From the NCBI GenBank assembly GCA_963774745.1, contig CAVZGE010000008.1, positions 1-64,000 of the forward strand: a DNA stretch of 64,000 bases. Reading direction: 5' to 3'. Shown piece by piece: positions 46,701-53,442 of the stretch. The notes below the pieces were generated by a model, which saw only the letters and a list, made by a program, of their open reading frames with translations, was not told the DNA's origin and did no database searches. The stretch is from Prado023 sp963774745 (lineage in GTDB: Bacteria > Actinomycetota > Actinomycetes > S36-B12 > CAIYMF01). Position numbers and translations under genes: made by a program. Within the stretch, counting starts at the first letter, position 1. Each line of letters opens with the position of its first letter.

Positions 46701-47043
46701 GGTCGTCGACTACCGGTCGCTGCACCGGGCCGAGCCGGTTCGTGCGGCCCTGGTGACCAGCCTCGGCTTCGGCCACGTGTCGGCGGTCGTGGCGCTGGCG
46801 CATCCCGACGTGTTCGTCGAGGCCATCCCGGCCGAGGAGCGCAGTGCCTACGTCCAGCGCGCCCATGCGCGTCGGGTCTCCGGTGCGCGGGTGCGGTTGG
46901 CCGCGGCGTACGGCGGCGAGCCGGTGTTCGACCGGCGCACCGACCGGCGCCTGGGCCAGGGCACCACCCAGCAGCTGCGCGAGCGCGAGGCCGGGATGCT
47001 GATCGATCCCGCGGGCAGCCTCCCCGGGCTGGCCGGCGCCTGA
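37765..47043 (+). CDS. fas: type I fatty acid synthase (single-chain, bacterial)
   Basis: 3,092 aa, close to the roughly 3,070 aa of mycobacterial Fas. Domains in order: acetyltransferase with AGHSAG (S146); FMN enoyl reductase starting near GMTPSTAEAPIV (about 450); hot-dog dehydratase with SGDANPIH (about 1223); malonyl/palmitoyl transferase with AGHSVGEY (S1433); acyl carrier with the serine of ASSRRNQ (1798/1799); ketoreductase with VTGASPNSIAW (about 2145); and ketosynthase with AACATAAVS (C2745), SKHDTS (H2897) and LTGHSKGG (H2938). It makes acyl-CoAs from acetyl- and malonyl-CoA. acpS overlaps its stop by 1 nt. No frameshift in 9.3 kb. Confidence 0.97.
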   Translation: MTTTAGQSHTTATGAGVALAGSMAAGLSAGEPRATLLFPGIDAAWPRALATALIGHPELAAWVDTVVTDLDDWAQTPAVRSLGLFADGFSHLLPASPEEPISPLAATGPFSLVGNLLTNLVCLAALDAEGLRPATTASTTRSAGHSAGLLAAVVATARGRDGLVPVRVAADAARIAAVMGAHAARHPWAVSDSAVAAALVGEETAGTPMVAISGPRTARLAAILAGVGAHEQIAIGVVNGPTRHILAGDPVALAHLRVGLEGLAQAEARKRAAGQLGGTPFRFAWEPLASSVPFHHPDLDGSAHDALARIAELGLTLPAIGAARITDPATGQDLPAEDTLRAVVVSVLARPHDWAGAVTQSVPAGTVAIMVSPLGALAGQTAADLRGRAALVIDPATPAGRMALFTPGGAPAIPETYERFAPRAVRAADGTLRLANLHTRMSGRSPMILPGMTPSTAEAPIVVAAANGGHVAELAGGGQVTERIFTERIAEVTEGLEPGQEIVINALHLDPYLWNLQLGRERLVQRARAAGAPINGVTISAGIPDKAEAVALLDELASAGIWLNAFKPGTVAQVQEVLAIAADTPHTVWIHLEGGTAGGHHSWEDLDELLLSTYHLIREHENVVLAVGGGIADPERAGALLTGTWAHVHGAATMPVDAILLGTVTMATRESAASPSVKAALVAAAGHDGWVPRGKVAGGTTSGRSGLNADIHFLDNSAARTARLLDSVAGDEAAVQAQRAEIIEALAATAKPYFGDVAEMTYAEMLERFVVLTALGRNGRYEDGAWLDGTHRSRFIALLQQAEARLDPADTGRIETLFADPSSVDDPTTALDLLVAAHPAARTALLHPADVAHFLSVARRPGKPVPFVPVIDADVRRWYQSDSLWQSHSDLYDADQVLIIPGPVAVAGITTVDEPVAHLLDRFETSVAEALAAVAPVAADVRDIAGFRLGQNAATPAAGPEALLAAALAAPTWTWLGASRPNPVHRIGPADEWSILGATATWSAGGPETASLTAQPDSSLALTLDWPDLGLPGDGELVLPVEVAVHAGVVTFSVTEASLATAGSGLLSMFAGGTGGPTSQRDVAAAHAATVGAAGALPDRVMSVLWPHVFAGLADAGLASSLFDLVHLRHEIRTPVADSAGAVAVSQPHLARVDGGLVITVESHAGATSVTDRFFVRRTVVDPALPAATAPPAWADVVPTPVRTLGTLTITAPGQLEAFATVSGDANPIHRSDLLARFVGLPGRIVHGMWTSAAATRAVLESAAEGDSSRLRAWTIDFVAPVLPGQDVTFTVTRTGVRDGARVVSVEATTEHGVVAVGSAVVAGPRTVYVFPGQGIQSQGMGMDAYARSTAARSLWDRADAVTRERMGFSILEVVRDNPTSIEAVGTTYRHPAGVLHLTQFTQVAMATLAAATVAEMREAGVFDPDAAVAGHSVGEYNALGASNGVLTLEGAIELVFARGQGMHGLVPRDEAGNSEYRLAVIRPHLAQLSHAQAEELVAGVAADTGELCEIVNHNLRGKQYAVAGTLGSLAELESRLGPGQPGRAPMLLVPGIDVPFHSSALLGGVADFRKQLVAKLPEHIDTEALVGRYIPNLYPHLFRIDREYVQGVYDVCASPILAEVLADWETASADRDALARTLVVELLAWQFASPVRWIETFELMCTPVELGGLGVERIVEIGVGSAPTLANLSKGSLALATHRGTRPEVLNVEMDADVVFDTSEDPAPAIVADEAVIDVTADSPAPLEPIPAPFAPGPVASVSDLPVGHATAVAALLALRVGVRVDQLEHDSIESLVDGASSRRNQVLMDIGKEFGVSAMDGAHEVPLVELTSTLAEKTAGYRYPGPVLSAAVESGVTAALGPRGSSASALAKRVSSHWGLGEGWAARTALRLTLGTREGTSRRGGDLTTLSAATAEGLIDEAVLAAAAEAGVAVAPAAAASAGGGTVDAAAVNELREHVEGILADQASDVLARLGRGPVNDPLDADYREALATLALLESEHGPATLVAPMFDPRRHVLLDSASTWARADVDHLVQAALAAESGAVRDGSPDGGSLDDLVEQVTAHRDADPRIRATLEYHRARLADSGRPETVAVLDRALTGAPAGVPVPEPERLRDALSTADAARVLAAAEELGRAPADFGGEVALVTGASPNSIAWSAVAHLLRGGATVVVVTTTDTPERIAAYRDLERRYAGPGAQLHVVRANLASFADIDALIGWLVTPTVEDLGPTTREVKPALWPTLVLPFAAAPAMGEMPDAGRDSQLTLRLLLLGVQRLVGGLAERAGAARKDRFSVILPMSPNHGTFGGDGAYGDAKAALETMANKWSSEGSRWGAQTRIISAEIGWVRGTGLMAANDRVARYVEDELGVVTYSAEQMGALIAALATPEFRDRAERAPLRLDLSGGLAGRADLGAALAGAVAELTAAAALDGAAEGEAAATVAALPNLPELLAGARGPVEVPTGTSRATVRAADMIVMVGIAEYGPWGSSATRWQAELGQLGAAGVVELAWRCGLIDWDGSAGGWVDVESGSPVAEADLAGRYREQVELRSGVRLFSDDSAVAANGVWEFTEVFLDRALTKVLPAEAEARAMAANAPGALVTQVEEGWLLTLPPGSSVRIPRRRPLLRAAGGQFPLGSDPVRHGLDSGIAGSMDPLTAWNVVITADALADAGITAEELVGAVHPSLVGNTQGSGMGGMSSISKVFMGPTTGKQHANDVLQEALGNVVSAHVNQGLVGGYGPMVHPVAACATAAVSLEEAVDKIALGKAEIIIGGGWDDLSTEGITGFANMAATADNAALIESGLYPRQHSRPGDRRRRGFVESQGGGSFVICRGSVALALGLPVRAVVGYAASFGDGIHTSIPAPGLGALGSVRGGADSPLGRALAALGLTADDVAVVSKHDTSTEANDPNEAFIHETIQQALGRTPGAPLRVISQKSLTGHSKGGAAAWQMAGLCDVFETGTVPGNANLVSADPRVTPGDALVVDYRSLHRAEPVRAALVTSLGFGHVSAVVALAHPDVFVEAIPAEERSAYVQRAHARRVSGARVRLAAAYGGEPVFDRRTDRRLGQGTTQQLREREAGMLIDPAGSLPGLAGA

Positions 47044-47447
47044 TGGCGATCCGCGCCGTCGGCATCGACCTGGTCGGTGTCGAGTCGTTCGCCGAGCAGC
47101 TTCGGTCCGTGGGCTCGGCGTTCGCCGAGCGGACGTTCACCGTGGGTGAGCTGCGCGCCGCCGGGGGGCACTCCGGCGCCGCGCAGCACCTGGCCGGGCG
47201 GTACGCGGCGAAGGAGGCCTTCGTCAAGGCCTTCTCGGGTGCCCGGCCCGGTCGCGCGCCGGTGATCCCGGACATGGACTGGCGCCAGGTCGAGGTGGTC
47301 CCGGACGGGTGGGGCCGTCCGACCGTGGCGCTGCACGGGGCGCTGGCCGCCGCTGTGCAGGCAACGCTCGGCGAGGTCGCGATCCACCTGTCGATCACCC
47401 ACGAGCCGACGATGGCCGCAGCCGTGGTCGTCCTCGAGGGTGCCTAG
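47043..47447 (+). CDS. acpS: holo-[acyl-carrier-protein] synthase
   Basis: 134 aa. VGIDLVGVESFAEQL holds the magnesium Asp, and RYAAKEAFVKAFSG is the W/R-x-x-KEA-xxKA signature of AcpS. LSITHEPTMAAAVVV is the C-terminal strand. It transfers phosphopantetheine from CoA to the Fas carrier serine. The ATG overlaps the fas TGA (TGATG), the same order as fas-acpS in mycobacteria. Its stop shares a CTAG with the stop of the convergent TetR gene. Confidence 0.95.
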   Translation: MAIRAVGIDLVGVESFAEQLRSVGSAFAERTFTVGELRAAGGHSGAAQHLAGRYAAKEAFVKAFSGARPGRAPVIPDMDWRQVEVVPDGWGRPTVALHGALAAAVQATLGEVAIHLSITHEPTMAAAVVVLEGA

Positions 47448-48076
47448 GCGATCTTCGCCACGGCACGCAGGTAGGCCCGCAGCATCCGCTTGAGCTCGCG
47501 GACGGTGGCGGGGTTCGGCTCGCCGTCGGAGACCGAGAAGTGCAGCAGCGACTGCGACATCTCGATGACCACCTCGCTCATCGTGACCTGCTCGTCGAGG
47601 GTGCGGCCCGGGGTCAGGTTCTGGATCATCGGCAGCAGGGTCATGACCAGGGTCCGGGAGTGCTCGGCGGCCAGTGACCGGGTCGCGGCCGTCGAGCGCA
47701 TGGCCAGCCAGACGGCGCGCCGGGTGGGGTCGTCCACCCAGTGCGCGGCGACCAGGTCGATCAGCGAGTTCGTCTCCGACTGCCAGTCGCCCTGGGCGAA
47801 GCGCTCAGAGCTGGCCGCCATGTCGTCCACGAGCGCGGCGGTGTCGCGGGCGTCGAGCTCGGCGACGATGGCGAACTTGTTCGGGAAGAACTGGTACACC
47901 GATCCGACGGGGATGCCGGCCCGGGTCGCGACGTCGTCGATCGTGAACCCCTCCACACCACCCTCGGCGAGCAGCTCCCGCGCGGCGGTGAGGATCGCAT
48001 CGAAGCGCACGCGCCCGCGCGCCTGGACGGGACGATGGCGGACCCGCAGGTCGGGGGCGGCGCTGTCGGTCGACAT
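47444..48076 (-). CDS. TetR family transcriptional regulator
   Basis: 210 aa. The N-terminal helix-turn-helix (AILTAARELLAEGGVEGFTI, then DVATRAGIPVGSVYQFFPNK) is a standard TetR DNA-binding domain. The ligand-binding half is all helical. The ATG at 48076 overlaps the stop of the DUF3592 gene (TGATG), so the two are co-translated. Its place against fas-acpS makes a fatty-acid regulator (FasR role) attractive, but the sequence alone does not show it. Confidence 0.85.
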   Translation of the reverse strand: MSTDSAAPDLRVRHRPVQARGRVRFDAILTAARELLAEGGVEGFTIDDVATRAGIPVGSVYQFFPNKFAIVAELDARDTAALVDDMAASSERFAQGDWQSETNSLIDLVAAHWVDDPTRRAVWLAMRSTAATRSLAAEHSRTLVMTLLPMIQNLTPGRTLDEQVTMSEVVIEMSQSLLHFSVSDGEPNPATVRELKRMLRAYLRAVAKIA

Positions 48077-48585
48077 CACTCGGCGGTGGGCGGTGGGTCG
48101 GCGGGCTCGGTCGCTGCCGGCTCGGGCTGGAGTCGCTCGTCGTACCGGAACTGGTCCCAGATCCGGTGGGTGATGAGCATGGTGCCGACCATGACGGCGA
48201 CCACGACGATCCCGATCAGGGTGTTGGCGATGAGGTGCCCGCGGGCCGGTGGGCCGGCCAGCACGAAGCGTGCGGGGTCCTCGGGGTCGTAGGCCACCTC
48301 GACGGTCGCGCCCCGCGGCCAGGAGGTCGCCGACACCTGCTGGGCCGGCTGCTGGATCGGACGGCCGTCCCGGGCGCGGAACTCGACGACAGGTGAGAAC
48401 ACCAGCCGGCGCTGGGCGGTGGAGGTCATGGTGTTGTCCACCACCGTGCCGGTGGCCCGCACGCCGTCCCGGCGCAGGCGGGAGTTGGCCGACTCGGTGC
48501 GCATCGCCCTGAACAGCGACCACAGGACGCCCACCAGGACCACCGCGGCGAACAGCGTGATGGCCGCGAGCACGAGCGTCGTCAC
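48076..48585 (-). CDS. DUF3592 membrane protein
   Basis: 169 aa. Transmembrane helices lie at about residues 3-25 and 118-138. Between them is the DUF3592 beta domain (GVRATGTVVDNTMTS, PVVEFRARDGRP, VEVAYDPEDPARFVL). The C-terminus is an acidic, proline-rich cytoplasmic tail. Function unknown. First gene of a two-gene unit with the TetR regulator. Confidence 0.8.
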   Translation of the reverse strand: MTTLVLAAITLFAAVVLVGVLWSLFRAMRTESANSRLRRDGVRATGTVVDNTMTSTAQRRLVFSPVVEFRARDGRPIQQPAQQVSATSWPRGATVEVAYDPEDPARFVLAGPPARGHLIANTLIGIVVVAVMVGTMLITHRIWDQFRYDERLQPEPAATEPADPPPTAE

Positions 48586-48629
48586 GGCCCGATCCTAGGG
48601 CGTGAGCCCGTCGTGCGCGGTGCCGTGGC

Positions 48630-50783
48630 CTACCAGCCGAGCCAGCCCTCGGGATCGACGAACTTGCCGTCCTTGGTGACTTCGAAGTGCAGGTGCGCAC
48701 CGGTCGAGTTGCCTGTCGATCCGAGCCGGCCGATCCCATCCCCGGTCGACACCTTGTCACCGGCCGAGACGCCGATGCCCGACAGGTGGTTGTAGGTCGT
48801 CTGGTACCCGTTGCCGTGGTCGATGATGATCTGGTTGCCGTAGGCACCCTCGTACCCCGTGGAGACCACTGTGCCGCTGGCGGCTGCCAGGATGGGCGTG
48901 CCCGAGGAGCCGGCGAAGTCCAGCCCGGTGTGCACCCCGGAGGACCAGTAGCCCCCTGTCTGCCCGAACCGTGCGGTGAGCCGGTAGGAGCCCTTGGCGA
49001 CCGGGGCCTGTCGCGTCTCGGCCAGGCTCGCCTGATACACCTCCACCTTCTCCTTGGACTGCGTGAGCTCGGCCTTGGTCTCCTGGGCGTCTGCTGACCG
49101 CTTCTCGAGGGTGGCCTGCTCCTCGGCAAGGGTTGCCTCAGAGGACTCGAGGGCGATCAGCGACTCCTCCCCACGGACCACGGCCGCAGCCAGCCGGTCG
49201 GCGGCCGACTGCTCGGCCTGTGCGGCGGCGGCCACCTGGTCCTGCGTGGGCGTTCCCGGCAGCAGGGCGTTCAACCCCGTCGTCGCGGACTGGGTGGCTG
49301 CCGCGTGATCGGCGGCGGCGGTGTGCGACATCGTGGCCGCCTCGAGATCGGCCAGCGCAACGGCGGCAGCGGCCTCGGCCTCGGCCCGCGCCTCCTGCGC
49401 CGCGACGACGGCCGCCTCGGCCTTCTCCCGCTGCGCCTTGTCCTTCGCGAAGGCAGCCCTGGCCTCGGCGGCCTGGGCCTTGGCCTTCGAGACCTGACTG
49501 GGCGTGGCGCCGCCCTTGGGTGGCTTCGGCGTGGGCGTGGGCTTGGGCTTCGTGGGTGGCTCGGGATCGGAGGTCGCCTTGTCCTGCGACTTGGTCTGGC
49601 TCTGCGCGATCGCCGCGGCCTCCTCGGCTCCGGAGGGCGCCACCGTCGCCTGCGGGGCGTACGCGGTGGGCTCGTTGACGACCTGCTCGGCCGCTGCGCG
49701 GGCTCCCTCGTCGCCGGCGCCACGACCCGACTCGGCGGCCTCTCCCGCGCGCTCCTTCTCCGTCTCCTCCTCGGCGGCGGTCCCCAGCGCCGCCTCCAGG
49801 TCGGTGATCAGGGTGCCCACGGGGTCCCCCTGATCCGAGGGCGACGTCGCCGGCGTCGGTGCGGCGGCGGCCGCGGCGGCGGCGACGGGGGCGGCCACCA
49901 TGCCCAGGGCGATGGCCACCATGGCGCCGGCCTTCAGCAGGGCAGGTGGGGCCAGGCCCAGGCGGATCTCGTCCATGACGAGCAGGAGCGGGACGTCGGT
50001 GTGCGTGAGCAGCTTCAGCGGGATCTCGCCGACCGCGCCATCAGCCAGCGTGCCGTTCACCGAGTCCCGCAACCCGAACCGGGACAGGGACACGTCCCCG
50101 AGGTCGTCGATCACCAGGTCGTAGTCGTGCTGGGTCAGTTGGTCGGCGACGACCCGCCACAAGTCCTTCACCGAGGCCGCGGTGATCCAGGTCACGGGCA
50201 GCTGGTCGCCCTTGGCCCGCTCGACGGCAGCGTCATAGAGCTCCTGCTCCCGGCTGATGACCAGGGTCTCGAGCTCGTCCTCGGTGTGCGGGTTCTCGCC
50301 GGCATCGCCGATGACCAGGATGTCCAGCTGGGCACCGGCCGTGGCAGCCACGGCGACGGCCGCGTACGCCAGCAGCCCGGAGATGGGCCCGTCGCTGCGG
50401 TCGACGATGGCCAGGATGTGCCGGAAGGGGGCCGGCTCGCCGCCGGCGAGGAACACCGCGAAGCCGGGCACCACGTCGTCGCTGTGCCGAGCGGTCGCGA
50501 TCAGGAGGTCGGTGAGCAACTGCTCCGGTGCCGCGAAGTCCCGGCGCACCCCGACCCAGGGCATGCCCCGTTGTGCGGCGGCCTGGAGCGCCTCGGAGAT
50601 GGTGGGCTCGGCCGAGATCGTGTCCTGAACGACAGCCTGGATCTCGAGCGGGTCAGCCGCCCACGAGGCGAGCAGGACTGTACCCGTGGCGTACCGCTGG
50701 GCGATGGTCAGGGGAGCGAGGCTGTTGGGGTCGGAGTCCAGGACAACGAGCATCTCTGGCGTGCGTCGTGCGGTCACCACCAC
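48630..50783 (-). CDS. membrane-anchored M23 peptidase with N-terminal universal-stress-like domain
   Basis: 717 aa. Residues about 1-270 resemble one or two UspA folds (RHILAIVDRSDGPISGLLAYA, then DYDLVIDDLGDVSL and TDVPLLLVMD) without a clear ATP motif. A single helix at about 279-305 (LLKAGAMVAIALGMVAAPVAA) anchors the protein. It is followed by an Ala/Glu linker, a Pro/Lys-rich spacer and a long Ala-rich coiled coil (about 420-590). The C-terminal M23 domain has HTGLDF (near 615) and AHLHFEV (near 696), so the zinc site is complete. It probably cuts or activates cutting of peptidoglycan outside the cell. Start at 50783, 50780 or 50777, all GTG. Confidence 0.8.
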   Translation of the reverse strand: MVVTARRTPEMLVVLDSDPNSLAPLTIAQRYATGTVLLASWAADPLEIQAVVQDTISAEPTISEALQAAAQRGMPWVGVRRDFAAPEQLLTDLLIATARHSDDVVPGFAVFLAGGEPAPFRHILAIVDRSDGPISGLLAYAAVAVAATAGAQLDILVIGDAGENPHTEDELETLVISREQELYDAAVERAKGDQLPVTWITAASVKDLWRVVADQLTQHDYDLVIDDLGDVSLSRFGLRDSVNGTLADGAVGEIPLKLLTHTDVPLLLVMDEIRLGLAPPALLKAGAMVAIALGMVAAPVAAAAAAAAPTPATSPSDQGDPVGTLITDLEAALGTAAEEETEKERAGEAAESGRGAGDEGARAAAEQVVNEPTAYAPQATVAPSGAEEAAAIAQSQTKSQDKATSDPEPPTKPKPTPTPKPPKGGATPSQVSKAKAQAAEARAAFAKDKAQREKAEAAVVAAQEARAEAEAAAAVALADLEAATMSHTAAADHAAATQSATTGLNALLPGTPTQDQVAAAAQAEQSAADRLAAAVVRGEESLIALESSEATLAEEQATLEKRSADAQETKAELTQSKEKVEVYQASLAETRQAPVAKGSYRLTARFGQTGGYWSSGVHTGLDFAGSSGTPILAAASGTVVSTGYEGAYGNQIIIDHGNGYQTTYNHLSGIGVSAGDKVSTGDGIGRLGSTGNSTGAHLHFEVTKDGKFVDPEGWLGW

Positions 50784-50894
50784 TCCCTTCGGGCACGGAA
50801 CTAGAGCCAGTGTGGCGCACCGGGAGCCGAAACGCTGGGCAGGATCACCCCCCGGGAGCGGCGCACGGCCCGCAGGTCGGGCGCACGGTCCCGA

Positions 50895-52727
50895 TCACTT
50901 CAGGGCCTCCATCCAGCCGACGGCGCGACGGCCCTCGCGACGAAGCCACTCGATCCGGGCGCCGGCCAGGACCAGCAGGGTGCCGGCGATCGCCAGGCCC
51001 ACCCAGCGGGGCAGGTTCGACAGCCCGCTCCAGACCTGGGCCAGGGCGGCACAGGCCAGGGCGACGGACGCTGGGATGAGCAGGCCGCCCAGGTGCAGCC
51101 GCGCTCCGATCACCAGGGCGATCACCGAGACGCAGAGCACCCCGCTGAGTCGGAGGAGGTGCCCCGTGGTGCCCAGATCGCTGATGTCCAGGGCCCACGG
51201 GGCGGACCAGGTGGCGATCGCTGAGGGGATCAGGGCCATCGTGACGGCAGGTCCGAGCCACTGCAGGGACGGGGTCGGGCCGCGGCGGCGCCAGAGCAGG
51301 CCGGCGAGCAGCAGGAGGACGGCGACCACCAGGGTGTAGGCCTCGATGGGGCCCTGCCACGTCGTCGGGGCCAGCAGCATGGATGCGGTGCCGAGCAGGG
51401 CGCCGATCCAGCCGGTGACCGGCAGCCACCACCCGGCGACGAAGGCCATGCCGGCCACGAGCAGGGCCAGGAGGGACAGCTGGCTGGCGACGAGGTCCCC
51501 GGTGAGCATGTCGGTTCCGGCGTCCATCCGGGTGGCAGCCCACGGGATCCAGACGGCACAGGCTCCGGCGATGGCCACCAGCGGATCGGGGCGGAGGACC
51601 CAGGTGACCATGCCCATGGTCAGGCCGGCCAGGGCCACGGCAGCGGCCAGCCAGACGGGTTGCGGATCCTCGGGGAGGGCGAGCAGGAGCGCCACGGTGA
51701 TCCCGGACAGCGTCGCGGCCCCGAGCAGGACGATGCGTGCCGGGTCGTGGTCCCGGTCGAGTGCGGCCCAGGCGCCGACGGCCAGCGCCGATGCGGCCGT
51801 GGTGACCAGTGCCCCGGGAAGGGCGTCGCGCTCAAGTGCCGCCGAGGCGGTCGCGGCGGCACTGAGGAACAGCCCGAACGCCCCCACGGTCGTGAGCTCC
51901 ACCCGAGCCCGTGCCCACCGGTCGGGGCGCTGCGAGGCTGCCAGCATCGCGAGGCTGGTGAGCGCGGGGACCGCGATGGCGGCCGCCGTCCACGCCGCGG
52001 AGTCCGTCGTGCTGGCGACCGCGGCGACCACGCAGGCGCTGGCGACGAGCAGCGCTGCCCATCCCAGCCAGCTCCATGCCCGCAGCCCGACGCGGCGGTG
52101 CAGGAGCAGCAGGGCGCCACCGAGGGCGGCGAACGCGACAGCCGGGTAGATGGTGGGGTCGGTGACCCAGCGCTCCGGGAGCAGCCCGAGCAGGGGTGCG
52201 GCCATGAGGTCGACGACGGCCAGCCCGGCGGCGACGACCGCGAGGGCTTCGGCCGTGCCCTCCAGCCGGGTGCGCAGGCGGATCGCCAGGGCCCCCACGC
52301 CGACGGTGGCGGTCAGCATCAGCGCCACCTGGCCGATCGCTCCGAGGCGGTCCCAGACCACCGCGGCGAACACCGCCCCGGCGATAACCAGGAGAAGCGC
52401 GCCGATGCCGAGCAGGAGGGTCTGCGCGCTGGGGGTTCCCGGGGCGCCCCGAGGGGCTGGGGGAGGTGCCGGCCGGCCCGCCAACGAGGCCCCGGGTGCA
52501 GCGGGACCGGGAGGGTCCCAGATCGCGTAGGCGCGCTGGATGTCGGGGTCTGGCGCGGGGTCTCCGGCTGCGACCCGGTCGGAGAGCCAGGCGGACCGGG
52601 CAGCAAGGGAGTCCGCCTCAGCTATGTAGCCGGCGTAGGCGCGCTGCCCGCACTGGCAGGTGACCATTCCCGTCGTGTCGTGCATGGTGGGGTCGAGGTC
52701 ATCGTTTCCGCATCGTGGGCATCTCAT
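50895..52727 (-). CDS. large polytopic membrane protein with N-terminal zinc ribbon
   Basis: 610 aa. The first residues MRCPRCGNDDLDP and MVTCQCGQRAY form a Cys4 zinc ribbon. A Pro/Ala-rich linker to about residue 110 follows, then roughly 16 closely spaced hydrophobic helices to the end. The pattern resembles the actinobacterial SCO7613-type membrane proteins. No transporter motif is visible. The ATG at 52727 has GGGGAGGGAG upstream; the GTG at 52736 adds three residues. Confidence 0.7.
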   Translation of the reverse strand: MRCPRCGNDDLDPTMHDTTGMVTCQCGQRAYAGYIAEADSLAARSAWLSDRVAAGDPAPDPDIQRAYAIWDPPGPAAPGASLAGRPAPPPAPRGAPGTPSAQTLLLGIGALLLVIAGAVFAAVVWDRLGAIGQVALMLTATVGVGALAIRLRTRLEGTAEALAVVAAGLAVVDLMAAPLLGLLPERWVTDPTIYPAVAFAALGGALLLLHRRVGLRAWSWLGWAALLVASACVVAAVASTTDSAAWTAAAIAVPALTSLAMLAASQRPDRWARARVELTTVGAFGLFLSAAATASAALERDALPGALVTTAASALAVGAWAALDRDHDPARIVLLGAATLSGITVALLLALPEDPQPVWLAAAVALAGLTMGMVTWVLRPDPLVAIAGACAVWIPWAATRMDAGTDMLTGDLVASQLSLLALLVAGMAFVAGWWLPVTGWIGALLGTASMLLAPTTWQGPIEAYTLVVAVLLLLAGLLWRRRGPTPSLQWLGPAVTMALIPSAIATWSAPWALDISDLGTTGHLLRLSGVLCVSVIALVIGARLHLGGLLIPASVALACAALAQVWSGLSNLPRWVGLAIAGTLLVLAGARIEWLRREGRRAVGWMEALK

Positions 52728-52931
52728 CGCCGGCACTCCCTCCCCGGGGAATCCGCCCTGCTACGGGGCATTCCTCACGCTACTCCGCCGGCGCGCCGGC
52801 GCGCCGTGTCGGCCAGCTGCCCACGCCGATCGACTCAGCCCGGGCGGAGGTCCAAGCGGTGTCCTTGGTCCCTTGGTTGCGGGGCGCTGCTCCCGGTAAC
52901 GTCGCGGGTGAACCCGATCGAGGGGGTGCCC

Positions 52932-53096
52932 ATGGGAGCGCACTACTCCGGACATGCGCCGCGGACGACCAACGTCTCCGGCATCGTCAGGGTCCTGCTG
53001 TGGACCGCCCTGGCCGCGGTTGTCCTGTTCCTGCTGGTCCGGGCCGGTGGGGCGGAGCTCGGGGCCGCGGTGACCAGCTGGTTCAACCGACTCTGA
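52932..53096 (+). CDS. small single-pass membrane protein
   Basis: 54 aa. A polar N-terminus (MGAHYSGHAPRTTNVSG) is followed by one membrane helix (IVRVLLWTALAAVVLFLLVR) and a short tail ending WFNRL. GAGGGGG is 6 nt before the ATG at 52932, and TAACGT lies further upstream as a possible -10. Divergent from the polytopic membrane gene. Function unknown. Confidence 0.6.
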   Translation: MGAHYSGHAPRTTNVSGIVRVLLWTALAAVVLFLLVRAGGAELGAAVTSWFNRL

Positions 53097-53137
53097 GGCT
53101 GGCCGTGTCCCGTGGGGTGCCCCGGGTGGCCTGACCG

Positions 53138-53284
53138 TCAGGTGCGATCCTTCGCGCGGCGCGGGGTCTGGAGGCTGGGCTCAGGCGGTGTCCGGGTGTC
53201 CAGGCCCCTGCTGTCGACGCCCCACAGCACCGACGCGATGGCGAGGGCGACGAACACGAGCACCGTGATCACGATCGTCACCAT
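53138..53284 (-). CDS. small single-pass membrane protein
   Basis: 48 aa, ATG at 53284 with GAGGGGTGG about 6 nt upstream. It begins with a membrane helix (MVTIVITVLVFVALAIASVL) and ends in a basic, proline-containing tail (RRAKDRT). Topology is probably N-out, C-in. It faces the other small membrane gene, and their stops are 41 nt apart. No known family recognised. Confidence 0.55.
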   Translation of the reverse strand: MVTIVITVLVFVALAIASVLWGVDSRGLDTRTPPEPSLQTPRRAKDRT

Positions 53285-53442
53285 GGGAACCACCCCTCAG
53301 ATCCCACGGTCCCACCTCGAGGGCCAGGGGGCAAGCCCCGTTCGCAGTGGCGGGCGCGGCACTCAAGGGGTCGCCGTCGGAGCCCACCGGGCGCCGCGTG
53401 GGCGGCTCGAGGGCTGATGCGCAGTTCGCGCGATCGGCGGCG

